Assembly: GCA_029204225.1 (NCBI GenBank)
Contig: CM055092.1
Coordinates: 100,902,433-100,966,432, forward strand
DNA length: 64,000 nt
Direction of reading: 5' to 3'
Origin: Diphasiastrum complanatum
Lineage: Eukaryota; Streptophyta; Lycopodiopsida; Lycopodiales; Lycopodiaceae
In this document: one piece after another, positions 53,862 through 64,000 of the stretch
Position numbering within the stretch: the first letter of the stretch is position 1
Layout: every line of letters begins with the position of its first letter
Made by a program: the position numbers and the translations under genes
The notes under the pieces: generated by a model
What the model was told of the DNA's origin: nothing
What the model saw: the letters and a program-made list of their open reading frames with translations, nothing else
Databases searched by the model: none

Positions 53862-54800
53862 ATGTCGAATTGTTATCATGTACAATCATGCGCAAAACAG
53901 TGCTTTGCAAAGGCTTATTATTGCATTCCATTTGATACAAGGTTTTCAAAAAAAATTGTAGACGAAATTGGAGAGGTATCATTCTTGTGCATGAAAAATA
54001 CAAAAAGCTTGATCAAGCTTGCAACAGAGACCAAAAAATGCAAAAGTGTTTGACAAAAGATCTCATTTTGAAGCATCTATTGATATATGTTGTTGGGATA
54101 TCTGCAATGTTTTCTGCAAAATTGGATGAGCTCCATTTGAGTTCACAATTAATAACAAGAGGTGGGTAAAGCTTGTCTCTTGTTATGTATGATGTTTATG
54201 TTGATGTGTTGTTTGTACGGATTTTTCCAATGAATCAATTTTGACATTTGTTGGTACTAAATGCAAATTAAAAAAATGGATAACACGAAATCAACTACAA
54301 CCAATAGATTTATCTCATGAGATACCATCTTTGCTAAATCTAAGAGTTGAACATTGTACATATGATTTCATATCCTTGGTTCTTGTTTAGCACAACAAGA
54401 AGGATAGATATTTCCTATTCAAAATTTCTTCACTAGCATCGGCCTCGGGTGTGGATCTTGTCAAGAGTCAACCATGTCTTTTTCTGTGGCATATTGTTTT
54501 GTGGCCAAAATGCCATGTTTGAAGGTACTAATGTTTCTTTTGGGTTTTCCTTTTTTTATTCATATCATTGTGTTCTTGACAAAGAATTGTTGAGTGCTCA
54601 CTATTCTCTAAGTCCCTTTCTTTTTTTGGAAATAGTCTTATATGTGCAAGTTTGTGATCTGAATGCATGGCCTAACTTCAAGTGAATTTTTCAAATCATT
54701 TCTAGCAAAAGAAGTCCTCTTTTTTTGTTGACAAAATGGAGATTGTCAAAATCCATGATTTACCAATCCATAAACTCGTATTACTCGCACATGTTTACTC
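53862..54800 (+). pseudogene. second, more decayed copy of the transposase-like gene
   Basis: Plus-strand matches to the gene at 43.9-46.7 kb. 53862-53945 reads CYHVQSCAKQCFAKAYYCIP, matching CLHYDVAPVCTNVCQAKIYY-CIP of exon 1. 54268-54513 reads KKWITRNQLQPIDLSHEIPS, LLNLRVEHCTYDFISLVLV, a TAG, HNKKDRYFLFKISSLASASG and VDLVKSQP, matching exon 2 almost word for word (WITKARKELQPIDLSQDITA, ENCSYQFFHG, DRCHIFKMSIIGPASRVELV). LLAHVYSQN at about 54780 matches the end of exon 2 (MAAHVYDTR). The intron between exons 1 and 2 appears absent or altered, and exon 3 is not found. Confidence 0.65.
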
Positions 54801-57800
54801 GCAAAACGTCAAGGCCCCCAATGGTATGCTCCCATGCTAAATGACAACTTTAAAATTTCTTTTAGTATATATTTATTTTCTGATTTATATGAGCTATGTT
54901 GCATAGATTTCAAAATTGTGTATTCTGATTGGCCCAGATAGTGAACGAAATGAAGAAAAGTACATTTAAAAATCTCTACGAAGAATTGTTTTATTATTAG
55001 GAACTTCTCTAATGGAAACAAAATATTTAGGTGTTAATAAACAAGCATTGTTCTTTTTATATTAACAATATAAATAGGTCTAGTTTTATATAAAATATAT
55101 CTATAATGTAGCAGTTATATATGCTAATAAAAAAATCAAATAGAGTTCATTATATATTTATACACTATATTAAGAAATCTACATTATCTCCTACAATCCT
55201 AAAGTTTAGATTGAATGTTTTTGCAAGTATTTAAAAAGGTTGACTTTTCCAATTCATGTGGAGTTGCAAAAATTTTACAGCTAAACAACTCCATTTCAAA
55301 AACACAATCAAGATCAATATTACAAGTATTCAAAACCAAAAAATGATTATCAAATTCTTGTCGATGGGCTTATGATACTTACGATTGAACTCTAATCATT
55401 CTTTATGATTAGTGAGTGTGCTCTATTCCTAATCAATATTTTGTAGTGAACTTATCTTTGTGTTTCAAATTTCATACATAGCACTTATTCTAATGAATTC
55501 ATTTCCATCAATCACATAGTTTAATACAATCTGTGCTTAGTAAACAATATGAGGAATGCATTGATGTGAGGAGACATCAGTTCCTATTGAGAATTTGTTA
55601 AAAAGAATTTGACACTTGTCTTACCCTTGACGTCCTCGCACAAAGAAAGGAATAACTTTCAACTTGAATGATACTCATCAAAGGGCATATGATAGTCTAA
55701 ATGAAAACTTGCTTAGACACCATATTTGTATCTCCAACGAAAGTACACATATCAATCTGCTCTCAAGGGACTCCTAGCACCTCAAACTAGGTCTTTTGGT
55801 GCAACATTATTGTTTACAAGATCAAAGTGAAGTCTAGTGGGGATTGGATTTGGCATTGGTATGGAGTCAAGGTCTAAGGCTTCTTGATATTTCAAGTTAT
55901 GGTATTTGGCCTACTCCTCTTCACCTACTTCTTCATACTTAAGAAGCTTTTGTTTTTGGTCATAGGGCTTGGATGTTCTCCCACGTATAATGAACCAGAG
56001 GATCCTCCACTAGCCCATGGAGGGGCGTCTAGTGGTGGATTTTGATGCAGAGTTTTTGGGCTATTCACGAGAAAGTAGGAACGGAGAAAATGACCTCTTG
56101 AGTATCTGAAAAAGAAGCAAGGAGCCCAAACTTGTTGACATAATTAGACAACAATCTTGCCTTCAGAATGCTAACCGATTGCAATAAGGATCATTAGCGA
56201 CATGCTTCTTGGCCCTCAATATAGCTAGGATGGAAGAAGGTGACGTACCCAAAGGGGCTTTCCAAAAGCAGCTGCAATAAAGGAGTGAAGATAAGGAAGA
56301 GGAGTCCAAAAGACACTGATGTTGCAAATCCAAAGCCACCTCTGTTAGCATTGGTCTCTTCAACAAATGAGCCAACTGGAGGCTCCACTCCTCCTGAAAG
56401 ATGGTTATCCACCCATAGAGCAAGCATCAAGATGGAAAGAGCCATTCATGAAGGAGAGAGTTCTGAGACCAAAGGAGGATGCTCAACTCGCAAATGTGGA
56501 ACACCATCCTAAACAATCGAAGAAGCACACTCCCCCATAAGCTCGAATAAGACTATCACAAAAATTATACTGGTCATTTATGCATTGAAGAACATGTGGT
56601 TGTCTATCTATAATCATCATAAGTCTTCAAGAAAAGTACTTGTATTTTTTATTCTCTTTCCAAAAAATTCTATGCTATTGATGGTGGCATATGCTAGCTA
56701 TTATAATTTTAATAAGTGGAATGAGAGATTGATGTTGATTGTCAACACTTTAAGGTTAAAATTCACCCAAAAAGTAACTTTTAATTTTAGTTTAGAAATT
56801 GTTGATGGATCACTATGGAACACCCCTAGATATTCCTATAGAATTATGTTTGCCCTACATATTCCTATAGAATTATTTTTGAGATTCATTATCAGTTGCC
56901 ATTTCAAGTGTTGTATGCTGAGTCAAACTGAAGTGCAAGAAGCTGCAAGGCAACTTAAAATTCACTCCATGTGTTTGAGATTCAGTATTAGTTGCCATTT
57001 CAAGTGTTGTATGCTAAGTCAAAACTGAAGTGCAAGAAGCTGAACGCGACTTAAAATTTGCTCCATGTGTTAAGATGTCTTGTCTAGTGAATTTATTGTC
57101 AAATGCTTATCCTTTATGATGGACTACCCCATGGATTGATTGTTATGTAATTTACTTCATCAAAATCAATTTGAAACTATGTTATCATCAGATAAGCAAA
57201 TGGAAAAGAAGATGCTCATGAAGTCAAGGTTCTTTAAAAAGTGTGGACTTCATGGTCCTCCAAATACTTTTTAGATAACATTGATGACACAGCTTTTTGA
57301 CATGAGAAAATCTATGACGGTTCAAGACTATCTGAGAGTGAAAGAGGCCTCAAGATGTCATGACTTTTCTCAAGTAAGAGATTCTTTTGGTCAATGAATT
57401 TGCCCGCCCGCCCGCCCGCCCGAGTGGGCAGGCGTACTAGTTCATACACGAAAAAAAATCATGCCTCATAAAGCTGGGGTGCCAATCTACTGTTATTGCA
57501 AACATAGTAAGTGATGACTATCAATTAGCTAAAATTTTCAAAAGCTAAGAAATCTATTTTGTGCATATGGATACTTTTTCAACTCACCCCCCATCTAAAT
57601 AATGCATATACACATTTTGGAAGCTTATACAGTATGCACACTCAATGTTTTATGTATGTGTTTTTCAACATAATCTTTGGCATATTTTGGTTGTCAGCCC
57701 CTCAAGCCCAAACTCGCTAGTTGATGGGACCTGGGTCATTAGGTCTAACTTGTGAACCCTTGAGCAACTATATTTAGGCATGATCCCTAGTAAGTTTTAC

Positions 57801-57990
57801 ACTACAACTAGCTATAATTCCATTCAACATTGTCATATAGTTCACTTGCAAATCCTATCAATATTGTTAGATTTTTTGTTTATACTTGTGTGTGTGTGTG
57901 TGGGGGGGGGGGGTGATTGAAAGAACTCCATTTTCAATACAAAATAGCAATATTGGCTTTAACATTTTGTAACTTTGACAAAATTTTACA
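54801..57990. other. no recognised gene; contains a 96-base tandem duplication
   Basis: AT-rich region. 56877-56972 and 56973-57068 are a head-to-tail duplication (TTTGAGATTCA.TAT.AGTTG, CCATTTCAAGTGTTGTATGC, GAAGTGCAAGAAGCTG, CTCCATGTG). Open frames at 56163-56512 on both strands are protein-like in composition (plus: PKPPLLALVSSTNEPTGGS) but cannot be assigned. A (CCCG)n run is at 57402-57424, and (TG)n with 12 G at 57888-57913. Confidence 0.45.
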
Positions 57991-57997
57991 ACCTTTT

Positions 57998-58233
57998 TTA
58001 AGAAGAATCTTCCCTCTTTCTATTTTCATGTTTTGGTTGCAAGACTTCTTCATTGCCATTTTTTTGAAAAGTCGATATGTCTTGCTTGCAAGCTTTTACT
58101 TTCTCTTCTGTGATTTTTCCATAAGATGACAGTGATTCATGCTGCACATTCTCATAACACTCATAATTGTCACATGGGAGACAAGGGTCCAACAATTCCA
58201 TTTGATCCTTCACAAACTCCTCTGCAACTATTC
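57998..58233 (-). CDS. unidentified gene, last coding exon
   Basis: Minus-strand exon with acceptor CTTATAG before 58233. It reads (G)IVAEEFVKDQMELLDPCLPC, DNYECYENVQHESLSSYG, a lysine/glutamate-rich stretch and KHENRKREDSS, then TAA at 57998-58000. It joins in phase to the exon at 60103-60205 through a split glycine codon. The product is charged, without a domain I recognise. The 1.87-kb intron between the two has good borders at both ends. Confidence 0.6.
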
Positions 58234-59334
58234 CTATAAGAAATGATAGTTTCATTAGTAATATGCATCCAATCTAATTGTAAAATTATGTCAAGTATGA
58301 TGCTAGAAAGGGACTAAATACAATGGAGTTCCTTAGTCCACCAATTACATTACAATAGTTTGATAAAATGGACTACAAACTGCAACACCTATAATCATCA
58401 TGTCTATCCGTAAGTTTTCAACCTGTACTTCAAAACCATAGGACACACTCACCAGCAAAGTTTTTCAAGCTACTCATTTAAGGCTCAAAGCCCAGCTGAT
58501 AATAGGAGTTACAAAAAACATTGTTTCATTGTGTGGCTATAGAAACTTACTCCCATAAGTACTCAAATTAAATCCAACATAGTAACAGCAACATGTGGGA
58601 AGATGAAAAAGCCTAGCTCTAGTTTGCACTGTCTAGCCTTGCTCTAGAGCGCGACTGCTAGATCTGTTTACTGATCGGTTTAAAATCAATCCACTACTTT
58701 ACTACTTCTATCTATGCCTATTGTAAACATCGTTTGATTTCGTATCATTATGTTCTTCCATGTTTTATTCAAGGAGCTGTCCATCATTGTTTTACACACG
58801 TGCTAATGATATTTCTCTATCTAGAATGGGTTTTATATAGATTCGCTACAGCAGCTGCCTTCCAAACTGCCCATAGAATTCCATGACTCAGCCTGTACAG
58901 CGCATAGTGATTGTTTTGTTCTCCAATGAACTTCCGATTGTGACGTCCTTTTTCACTGGTAAACGCGACCTGATTCTGGTAAATTTATAGTTGGTTCATG
59001 TACCCAATTTGATTTGAAGCGGGACTAGAGTCAAATGCTGCACTTTAGGTGGGTGATTGGTACTAATATTTCCAAAGATAATGGCCACTTAATATTTTCT
59101 GCAATTGGTCATCTAATCAAGTGCATGTACCCCCAATACAATCAAAATTGATCCATTCACACTATTGAGTAGTACCGTCTAGTCTGAGCTTTGCAGTTAA
59201 GCAACAATTTCAAAGCCAAGGGAAAAGATTCCGGAAAATGTTTTGCTTGTCCAGTGCCCAATATAGAGGGATTTTGAAACATTATGATACTTTTTATCAA
59301 TCCCAAGCTTGTGTGACCTTAATTAGCTCAAAAA

Positions 59335-59670
59335 AAGGGTGGTGCTTATGCAATATGAAATAGAAAGAACCAGACTAGGCTATAAGCTTATCAAGGAATT
59401 ACATATCGATATATTTCTGCTTCTAGCAACTTCATGGCAAGGGTCATCAATATAAAGGGGTTTTTTTATATGTAGCTTTTTTTTTTAAAATGAAACCCAA
59501 ATAAGAAAATGAACAGATAAACAGTTTGTGTGTTGCATTGGTATCTTGAATTGGCTATAATGATGGAGGTGCTTTTGCAATATGGAAATAGAAGGAACAG
59601 TCTATGAATTATAAGCTTATCAAGGCATATCTATCTCTTTATCTACTTCTACTAATTTTAGAGACATGGA
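59335..59670. repeat. diverged direct duplication in the intron
   Basis: About 59340-59440 and 59565-59665 are similar (GGTGCTT.TGCAATATG.AA, TAGAA.GAAC, TATAAGCTTATCAAGG, CTTCTA). They are about 225 bases apart, inside the 58234-60102 intron of the unidentified gene. Confidence 0.6.
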
Positions 59671-60102
59671 AATAATACAAGTAGATGATCAAATAAATGG
59701 TTTATGTGCTGCATTGGTAATTGTGGCCACGACAATCTTTGTTATTCAATTTCAGCAAAGTGATTTCATTACTCCCGTCGGTGCAATTGTGCGGATGGCA
59801 AATTTGGGCATCGTCCAAAATGTTTTTAGGGAGCTAGCCTGGCTCTTTTGAGCATAGGCATATCTTTTAGCACGATATACTATTACACTAATTGTAAACG
59901 GATTGGATTGTTAAAGTAGTTGTGCCACATGACATTTTCTTCTGAATACTTAGCCATTGAGGCACATTACACCATCACTTATAGCCCACCAGCAACCACA
60001 ATTATAAATTATTTGCCCAAATTAATCTTCATATACCAGCTGCTGATTGTACATCTGATAACAAAAGAAATGTGATACTTCTCAGAGATAGAAACAACCT
60101 AC

Positions 60103-60205
60103 CGATAGCCCGTAAAGCTCGCCACCTCAGTATGTCAGCAAAGGATTCGTTTGCTGAACTGATCATACGTTCCCTTGCCATCTCCTTAATGCTTGCAACT
60201 AAATC
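60103..60205 (-). CDS. unidentified gene, penultimate exon
   Basis: A 103-base minus-strand exon: acceptor TTTTCCCAG before 60205, donor GTAGGT after 60103. It encodes DLVASIKEMARERMISSANE, then SFADILRWRALRAIG, a clean amphipathic helical segment. Phase 0 at its start and phase 1 at its end match the flanking exons. The function is unknown; a helical repeat or regulatory protein is a guess only. Confidence 0.6.
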
Positions 60206-61945
60206 CTGGGAAAAGCAAGAAAAACTCGTAATTTTAATTGAATCATGACTTGAGTACCAGGCAGTAATTTACCATGATTTTGTCTACATATTCTTCATCC
60301 CTGTCTTCAACAATCAACTTTCTAGGCCTTTAGCATTCAGCAGGGAAAGCATTAAACATGTGCTTTACATATGGAACCATTAAGAAGTGCAAGATAAAGA
60401 GTTAAATGAACAACATATGAGATGTCCTCCACGAAAATTTGTGCCCCGCCCCCCCCCACCCCCCCCCCCCCCCCAAAAGGCAAGCATGTAGCCCCTCACA
60501 TAATCTTGAAACTCAACTGCCAAAGAACGTCAGAATGAAGTTGCAATATCAGTAGCATCAGGGGAAGGCATGATGATTAGTTTATCATGTTGGAGGCTTA
60601 ACCAAAAAAATAGCAAGTCAAATAGGGTGGCACACTTTAGCATCATAATTTTGGCTAATTTCTTCTCTCTAAAACCAAGCTATTGACTCTTTGGTGAGGC
60701 AAACAACACCCTTGGTCTATTAGGTAGGATGGGAGAGGGCATGGAGGATCACTAGCATGCATTCATCTTTCGTGATCTTTTCTTTTATCTACTGCTCTAG
60801 TGTCTTGTCATAACTTGCCTTCAGCTCTTTCGAACTATTAATTGACTTCTATTCATTGGTTTGAGCAACGGCAGAAAATCAGGCTCAAGATGAGTTTCAA
60901 AAGGCCTTGGTCATCATTGATGATATTGAGAATTAATTGATTGCCAAACTACATCCGAGATCATATGCACTTATTGTCTAAAGTACTTACAATGGATGCT
61001 ACTCTTTCTCACATACAATTTACCGTATTTTTTCAAGCTAAATATCAGAATGCCTGTCCCTGGCCAGCAGGGCTCCATCTCTTCCAGCGCTGTGAAGGCT
61101 TCTCTGCCTAGAGAAACTACCATGGCCAAGAAAGCTCCTCAGTCATCTTCCATTGCAATCTTCTTGAGGATGCAATATGGGCTATTGATCATAAGGTAGA
61201 GTTATGCCAGGCAGTCAATCTGTCTTTAGGCAACCGATTTTAGCCTAATTTTTTCACTGTTAAACTCTGTCTGGATAGAGCTTGAAGTTAGCTTTCCAGA
61301 GGTACTGAGTTTATCCAATTTGGATCGGTATTGAGAAAGTTACCATCATTTTAATGAGAGTGGGTCAGAATTGGCAGATTCAAACTTTTCAATATTTTTG
61401 TTCTGTTTTTTTCTTAAATGCTCGCCTTAGCCCTGATGGTTCGCCTAGGGGGTTAATTGTTTATTTATTTTTTATATTTTTAATATTTAGAAAAAGAAAA
61501 CCATCCACCAGCCAGCCAAATGGCGGCGGCCGTTGAACTTAAGTGGACAGGGACATACTGCAATGACTAAATGGAAAATAGCCCCTAGCATACACCCTTA
61601 AGTTAGTAGGTTGAAGTAATAGTGTACAAGGGTGGGCGCTAAGATATCTCATTAAAAGACTTATGTTTTCAACTGATAACAATGGATAATAGTATATAAA
61701 GTGTGCTAGCAAATACTTCATTAGGGCTTCAAGATAGGGACAAAAAAGATGATGTACAATAACATAAGTCTTCTCATCCTCTTTAAAATAGTAGAGGTGT
61801 TTTTTTATATAGCATTTTGACATGTGAAGATCCAAAACAAAAATTAAGGTCCACGAAGTACATTTCATTCATAAAAATGCTTTTAAGACACAAATTCAAC
61901 TTGAGAAAATAAAATGAGACAAAGTGGCAAGGGTTGGAGCAATAC
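60206..61945. other. intron or intergenic, with a poly-C run
   Basis: Contains an interrupted run of about 28 C at 60444-60474. A short open stretch at 61050-61180 is open on both strands and not assigned. Confidence 0.4.
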
Positions 61946-62344
61946 CAAGGAAGGAAAGTGAAAGTTTGTCCAACTCTCCCCCATTTGGCAATTGGAAGCT
62001 TCTACAACAGCCCCAGCGACTTTCTTCTCCTGCATCTGACACTCGATTTTCATTTTAGATGAACTTTCAACTTTCACTCGTGGAGTTTCCCTCTTTGGCT
62101 CTTTTCCCTTACTCAAAGGCTCAACTTCAAACCTTTGCAGGTAGTCATTATCATGAGTAGATTTCAAATCCCCACAGCCAGAATCTATGTTAGCAAAATT
62201 GAAAACCTTCTTGTCTATTTGTTTATCTCCACTCCAACCTTTGCCATTAAGGCCTTCTAGGCATGGCAAATGACCTTTCTCCTCTTCTCCCATATCAGCA
62301 TAATCAAATGTGCTCCTTTTCAGTTTTTTTCGCACCAATTCCAT
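61946..62344 (-). CDS. unidentified gene, candidate upstream exon
   Basis: A minus-strand open frame from an ATG at 62344: MELVRKKLKRSTFDYADMGE, then DKQIDKKVFNFANIDSGCGD, PKRETPRVKVESSSKMKIEC, NCQMGESWTNFHFPSL. It is lysine/glutamate-rich, as a nuclear protein might be. A donor-like TTG|GTATTG at 61946 leaves phase 0, which fits the start of the 60103-60205 exon (...FPSL|DLVASIKE). A competing frame just upstream (CDLEELSKNGIGAKKTEKEH) suggests either a longer exon with a frameshift or a wrong start, so the 5' end is uncertain. Confidence 0.4.
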
Positions 62345-62929
62345 TTTTTGACAACTCCTCTAAATCACAACCTGAACCATACAAGTCACAAAAGTTAATG
62401 AATTTACAATATACCCTCCTAGTAGAAAAATTTAATTTGTTAGCTTGACACAAAGCTAATAATTGCACCTTTTAGTAAAATGTTAAGCATATTCTCTTTC
62501 ATAGATAAAAGTTGACAAAGCACCCAATTATGACAAATGGTTGATCAGAAGTACAAATCAGTGAAACAAAGTAGACGAAGTCACCCTCATGAAGATCAAA
62601 AGCACATTTCAGGTCTTTTCAAGTCAATTGAAGTCCAGGAGCACAGAGCAAGCATATTTTATGCTATTCATCAATACAAACTCTTTATTTGTTAGAGAGA
62701 TTGTGTACATTCAAGCTAACATGGTTGTATCTCATGTGGATACTCACCTTCAAATGCCCATTCCTGGTTTTGCTAGTCATTCATCTCTTTTCTTCGTGCC
62801 CTTCCAAGAAAAGGCACCCATTTTTTGTGATCAACCATCCACGAAACTGCTAGTCATGTTGTGCCAAAAACAAGTATTCCAAGAATAAGCACTAGGACCT
62901 GGCCATCTCTTGTCGCCAATTGAAAAATT

Positions 62930-63145
62930 CCTAAGGATTTTACTATGGGCCTTCTAGGGACACAATAGGGCACGACACTTCTTTGGTGTTGCTAAATCAT
63001 TTTGGCTTGTAGCACTATCACAAAAGAGCAATGCGCATAACTTTACGAGCTGCATGGTCTGCCTCGCTCCATTCTTACTGACAAGGCCATCAACTTCACA
63101 TTCAAGATTTGGAAAAAGCTTAGGCCTTACTATTGGACATCTATA
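62930..63145 (+). pseudogene. gypsy integrase core fragment
   Basis: The plus strand from about 63033 reads LYELHGLPRSILTDKAINFT, FKIWKKLRPYYWTSIR. This matches the gypsy integrase pattern LHGLP.SI.(S/T)D.....F...(F/I)W..L, with the second catalytic aspartate (LTDKA). Upstream, in another frame, FFGVAKSFWLVALSQKSN is compatible with the preceding core segment. The rest is unrecognisable. The minus-strand frame at 62954-63220 is its shadow. Confidence 0.5.
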
Positions 63146-63548
63146 AGGCAAGCTATCTATGTGCAAGTTAAGAAATAATATTATCGGCAGTAGCAGCTGA
63201 GATGCTGGCAAACGGAGCAACTGTCCAATGCTATTTGTCTAGAAATTTGAAAAGCGCCCATCTTCCTTACAATTTACTCGCACAGGTCCTGGGCTGACCA
63301 ATCAGAGAAGAAATCATTTCAATTTTCACAATACACTGCAACCTAACAACCGTGATGCCAGGTGGATTTCTGTAAACCTAAACCTGATGAGGTATGTTGG
63401 TGAAGGCTGAAAAACCTGAACTTAACCTAACCCTAATGAGGTGCCACACAAAAAAAGAAAACACTTTCATAGATTCAAGTCATGGTTCAAAATGTTTGAT
63501 TTGAATCCACTTGTGAACTTAGAAACCCGTTCCGACCCATTTGGGTAT

Positions 63549-63565
63549 GAACGTACTGTACGTTC
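63549..63565. repeat. short palindrome
   Basis: GAACGTACTGTACGTTC, eight-base arms around a central T, inside a stretch with further GTTCCGA/GGAACGT words. Role unknown. Confidence 0.5.
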
Positions 63566-63769
63566 CGAACGTGCTGGGTTGGAACGTTTTTTTTAATTAA
63601 ATTAAAAACAGGTGATCTTTTCTACTTTCAAGAGATGAGCAATATATCTCGAGGATGTGGAATACAAATGCCTGATCCCCCTTATTTGTCAAAAGGAAGA
63701 ATGTCGATCCCTCAAAATAAAAAGCCATTTCGTAGTAATGAACAGTAAACTTGCAAAAGCAACAGCATG

Positions 63770-64000
63770 CGTGGAACCTTTTTGGCTTCTCCAATGGCCC
63801 GGGCGATGATGCTGCGCTTGGTATGGGCGCCGGGGAAGAGACGAGAGATGGAGGCGAAGGCGAATACAAGGATGAGGGAAGAGGCACTGCGTTGTAGGAA
63901 GGCAAAGCTCCCTTATCTTTCTTACGCTCCTGCCCCATTCCCTTCATTTCATGGACCTCACTGGTCCTGCAAATTATAACTTCGCTATGCCTCCGCCAGC
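63770..64000 (-). other. GC-rich block at window edge, possible first exon
   Basis: About 230 bases much richer in G and C than the neighbouring 5 kb, open on both strands. On the minus strand one frame reads serine/proline-rich words (SLYSPSPPSLVSSPAPIPSA) and another reads FASISRLFPGAHTKRSIIAR. It could be a 5' exon of the 58-62 kb gene or of a gene extending to the right. Not decidable here. Confidence 0.25.

Noticed and set aside
62954-63220. An 88-residue minus-strand frame
   Set aside because: The opposite strand reads a gypsy integrase motif (LHGLPRSILTDKA), which explains the open antisense frame.

Overview
The window is nuclear DNA from a land plant with a large, transposon-filled genome. 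It is AT-rich. It holds scattered exons with GT-AG introns, abundant decayed Ty1/copia and Ty3/gypsy (chromovirus) elements, an L1-like LINE array, a hAT-type miniature element and long microsatellites. The two recognised exons belong to chloroplast sensor kinase (CSK), a plant and algal gene. The introns and the CSK divergence would fit a fern, lycophyte or gymnosperm, but I cannot fix the lineage from this window.

Layout. 1-9597 is a three-deep nest. Copia A (minus strand, running off the left edge) has its 5' LTR split by chromovirus G (1620-9211, 5-bp duplication AAAGA on both sides). G's integrase is in turn split by non-autonomous copia D (4266-8052, minus). 9598-10255 is a piece of a repeat-borne coiled-coil gene family, called K here. 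10256-11280 is a second chromovirus relic, H. 11.7-15.8 kb is an internally deleted LINE array ending in a CT/CA microsatellite. 15951-16227 and 19317-19570 are two consecutive CSK exons on the minus strand; the intron between them holds a hAT MITE with a perfect 8-bp target duplication. 20.4-23.9 kb is copia B, from the same family as A. 25.0-28.1 kb is copia J with both LTRs. 28.95-31.9 kb is LTR element L, which carries a long coiled-coil gene and no visible polymerase. 31.96-34.44 kb is the RT/RNase H half and 3' LTR of copia F. 34.4-43.2 kb holds two inverted copies of repeat family R, parts of which look exonic, with copia E, a gypsy protease piece and an odd T/G-rich tract between them. 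43.9-46.7 kb is a spliced transposase-like pseudogene (minus), with a second, more decayed copy at 53.9-54.8 kb (plus). 47.7-51 kb holds palindromic repeats and the longest K copy (minus). 58.0-62.3 kb holds splice-compatible exons of an unidentified gene (minus). A gypsy integrase scrap lies near 63.0 kb.

How it fits together. The only recognisable host functions are CSK and the unidentified 58-62 kb gene. Nearly everything else is mobile-element debris. CSK's next downstream exon is not visible to the left, so that intron would be at least about 16 kb and packed with nested retroelements. Most nonsense codons in the relics are TAG or TGA where CAG or CGA is expected, which fits decay by deamination of methylated cytosines. 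The best candidates for something undescribed are the two coiled-coil gene systems (K and L) and the spliced transposase-like family.
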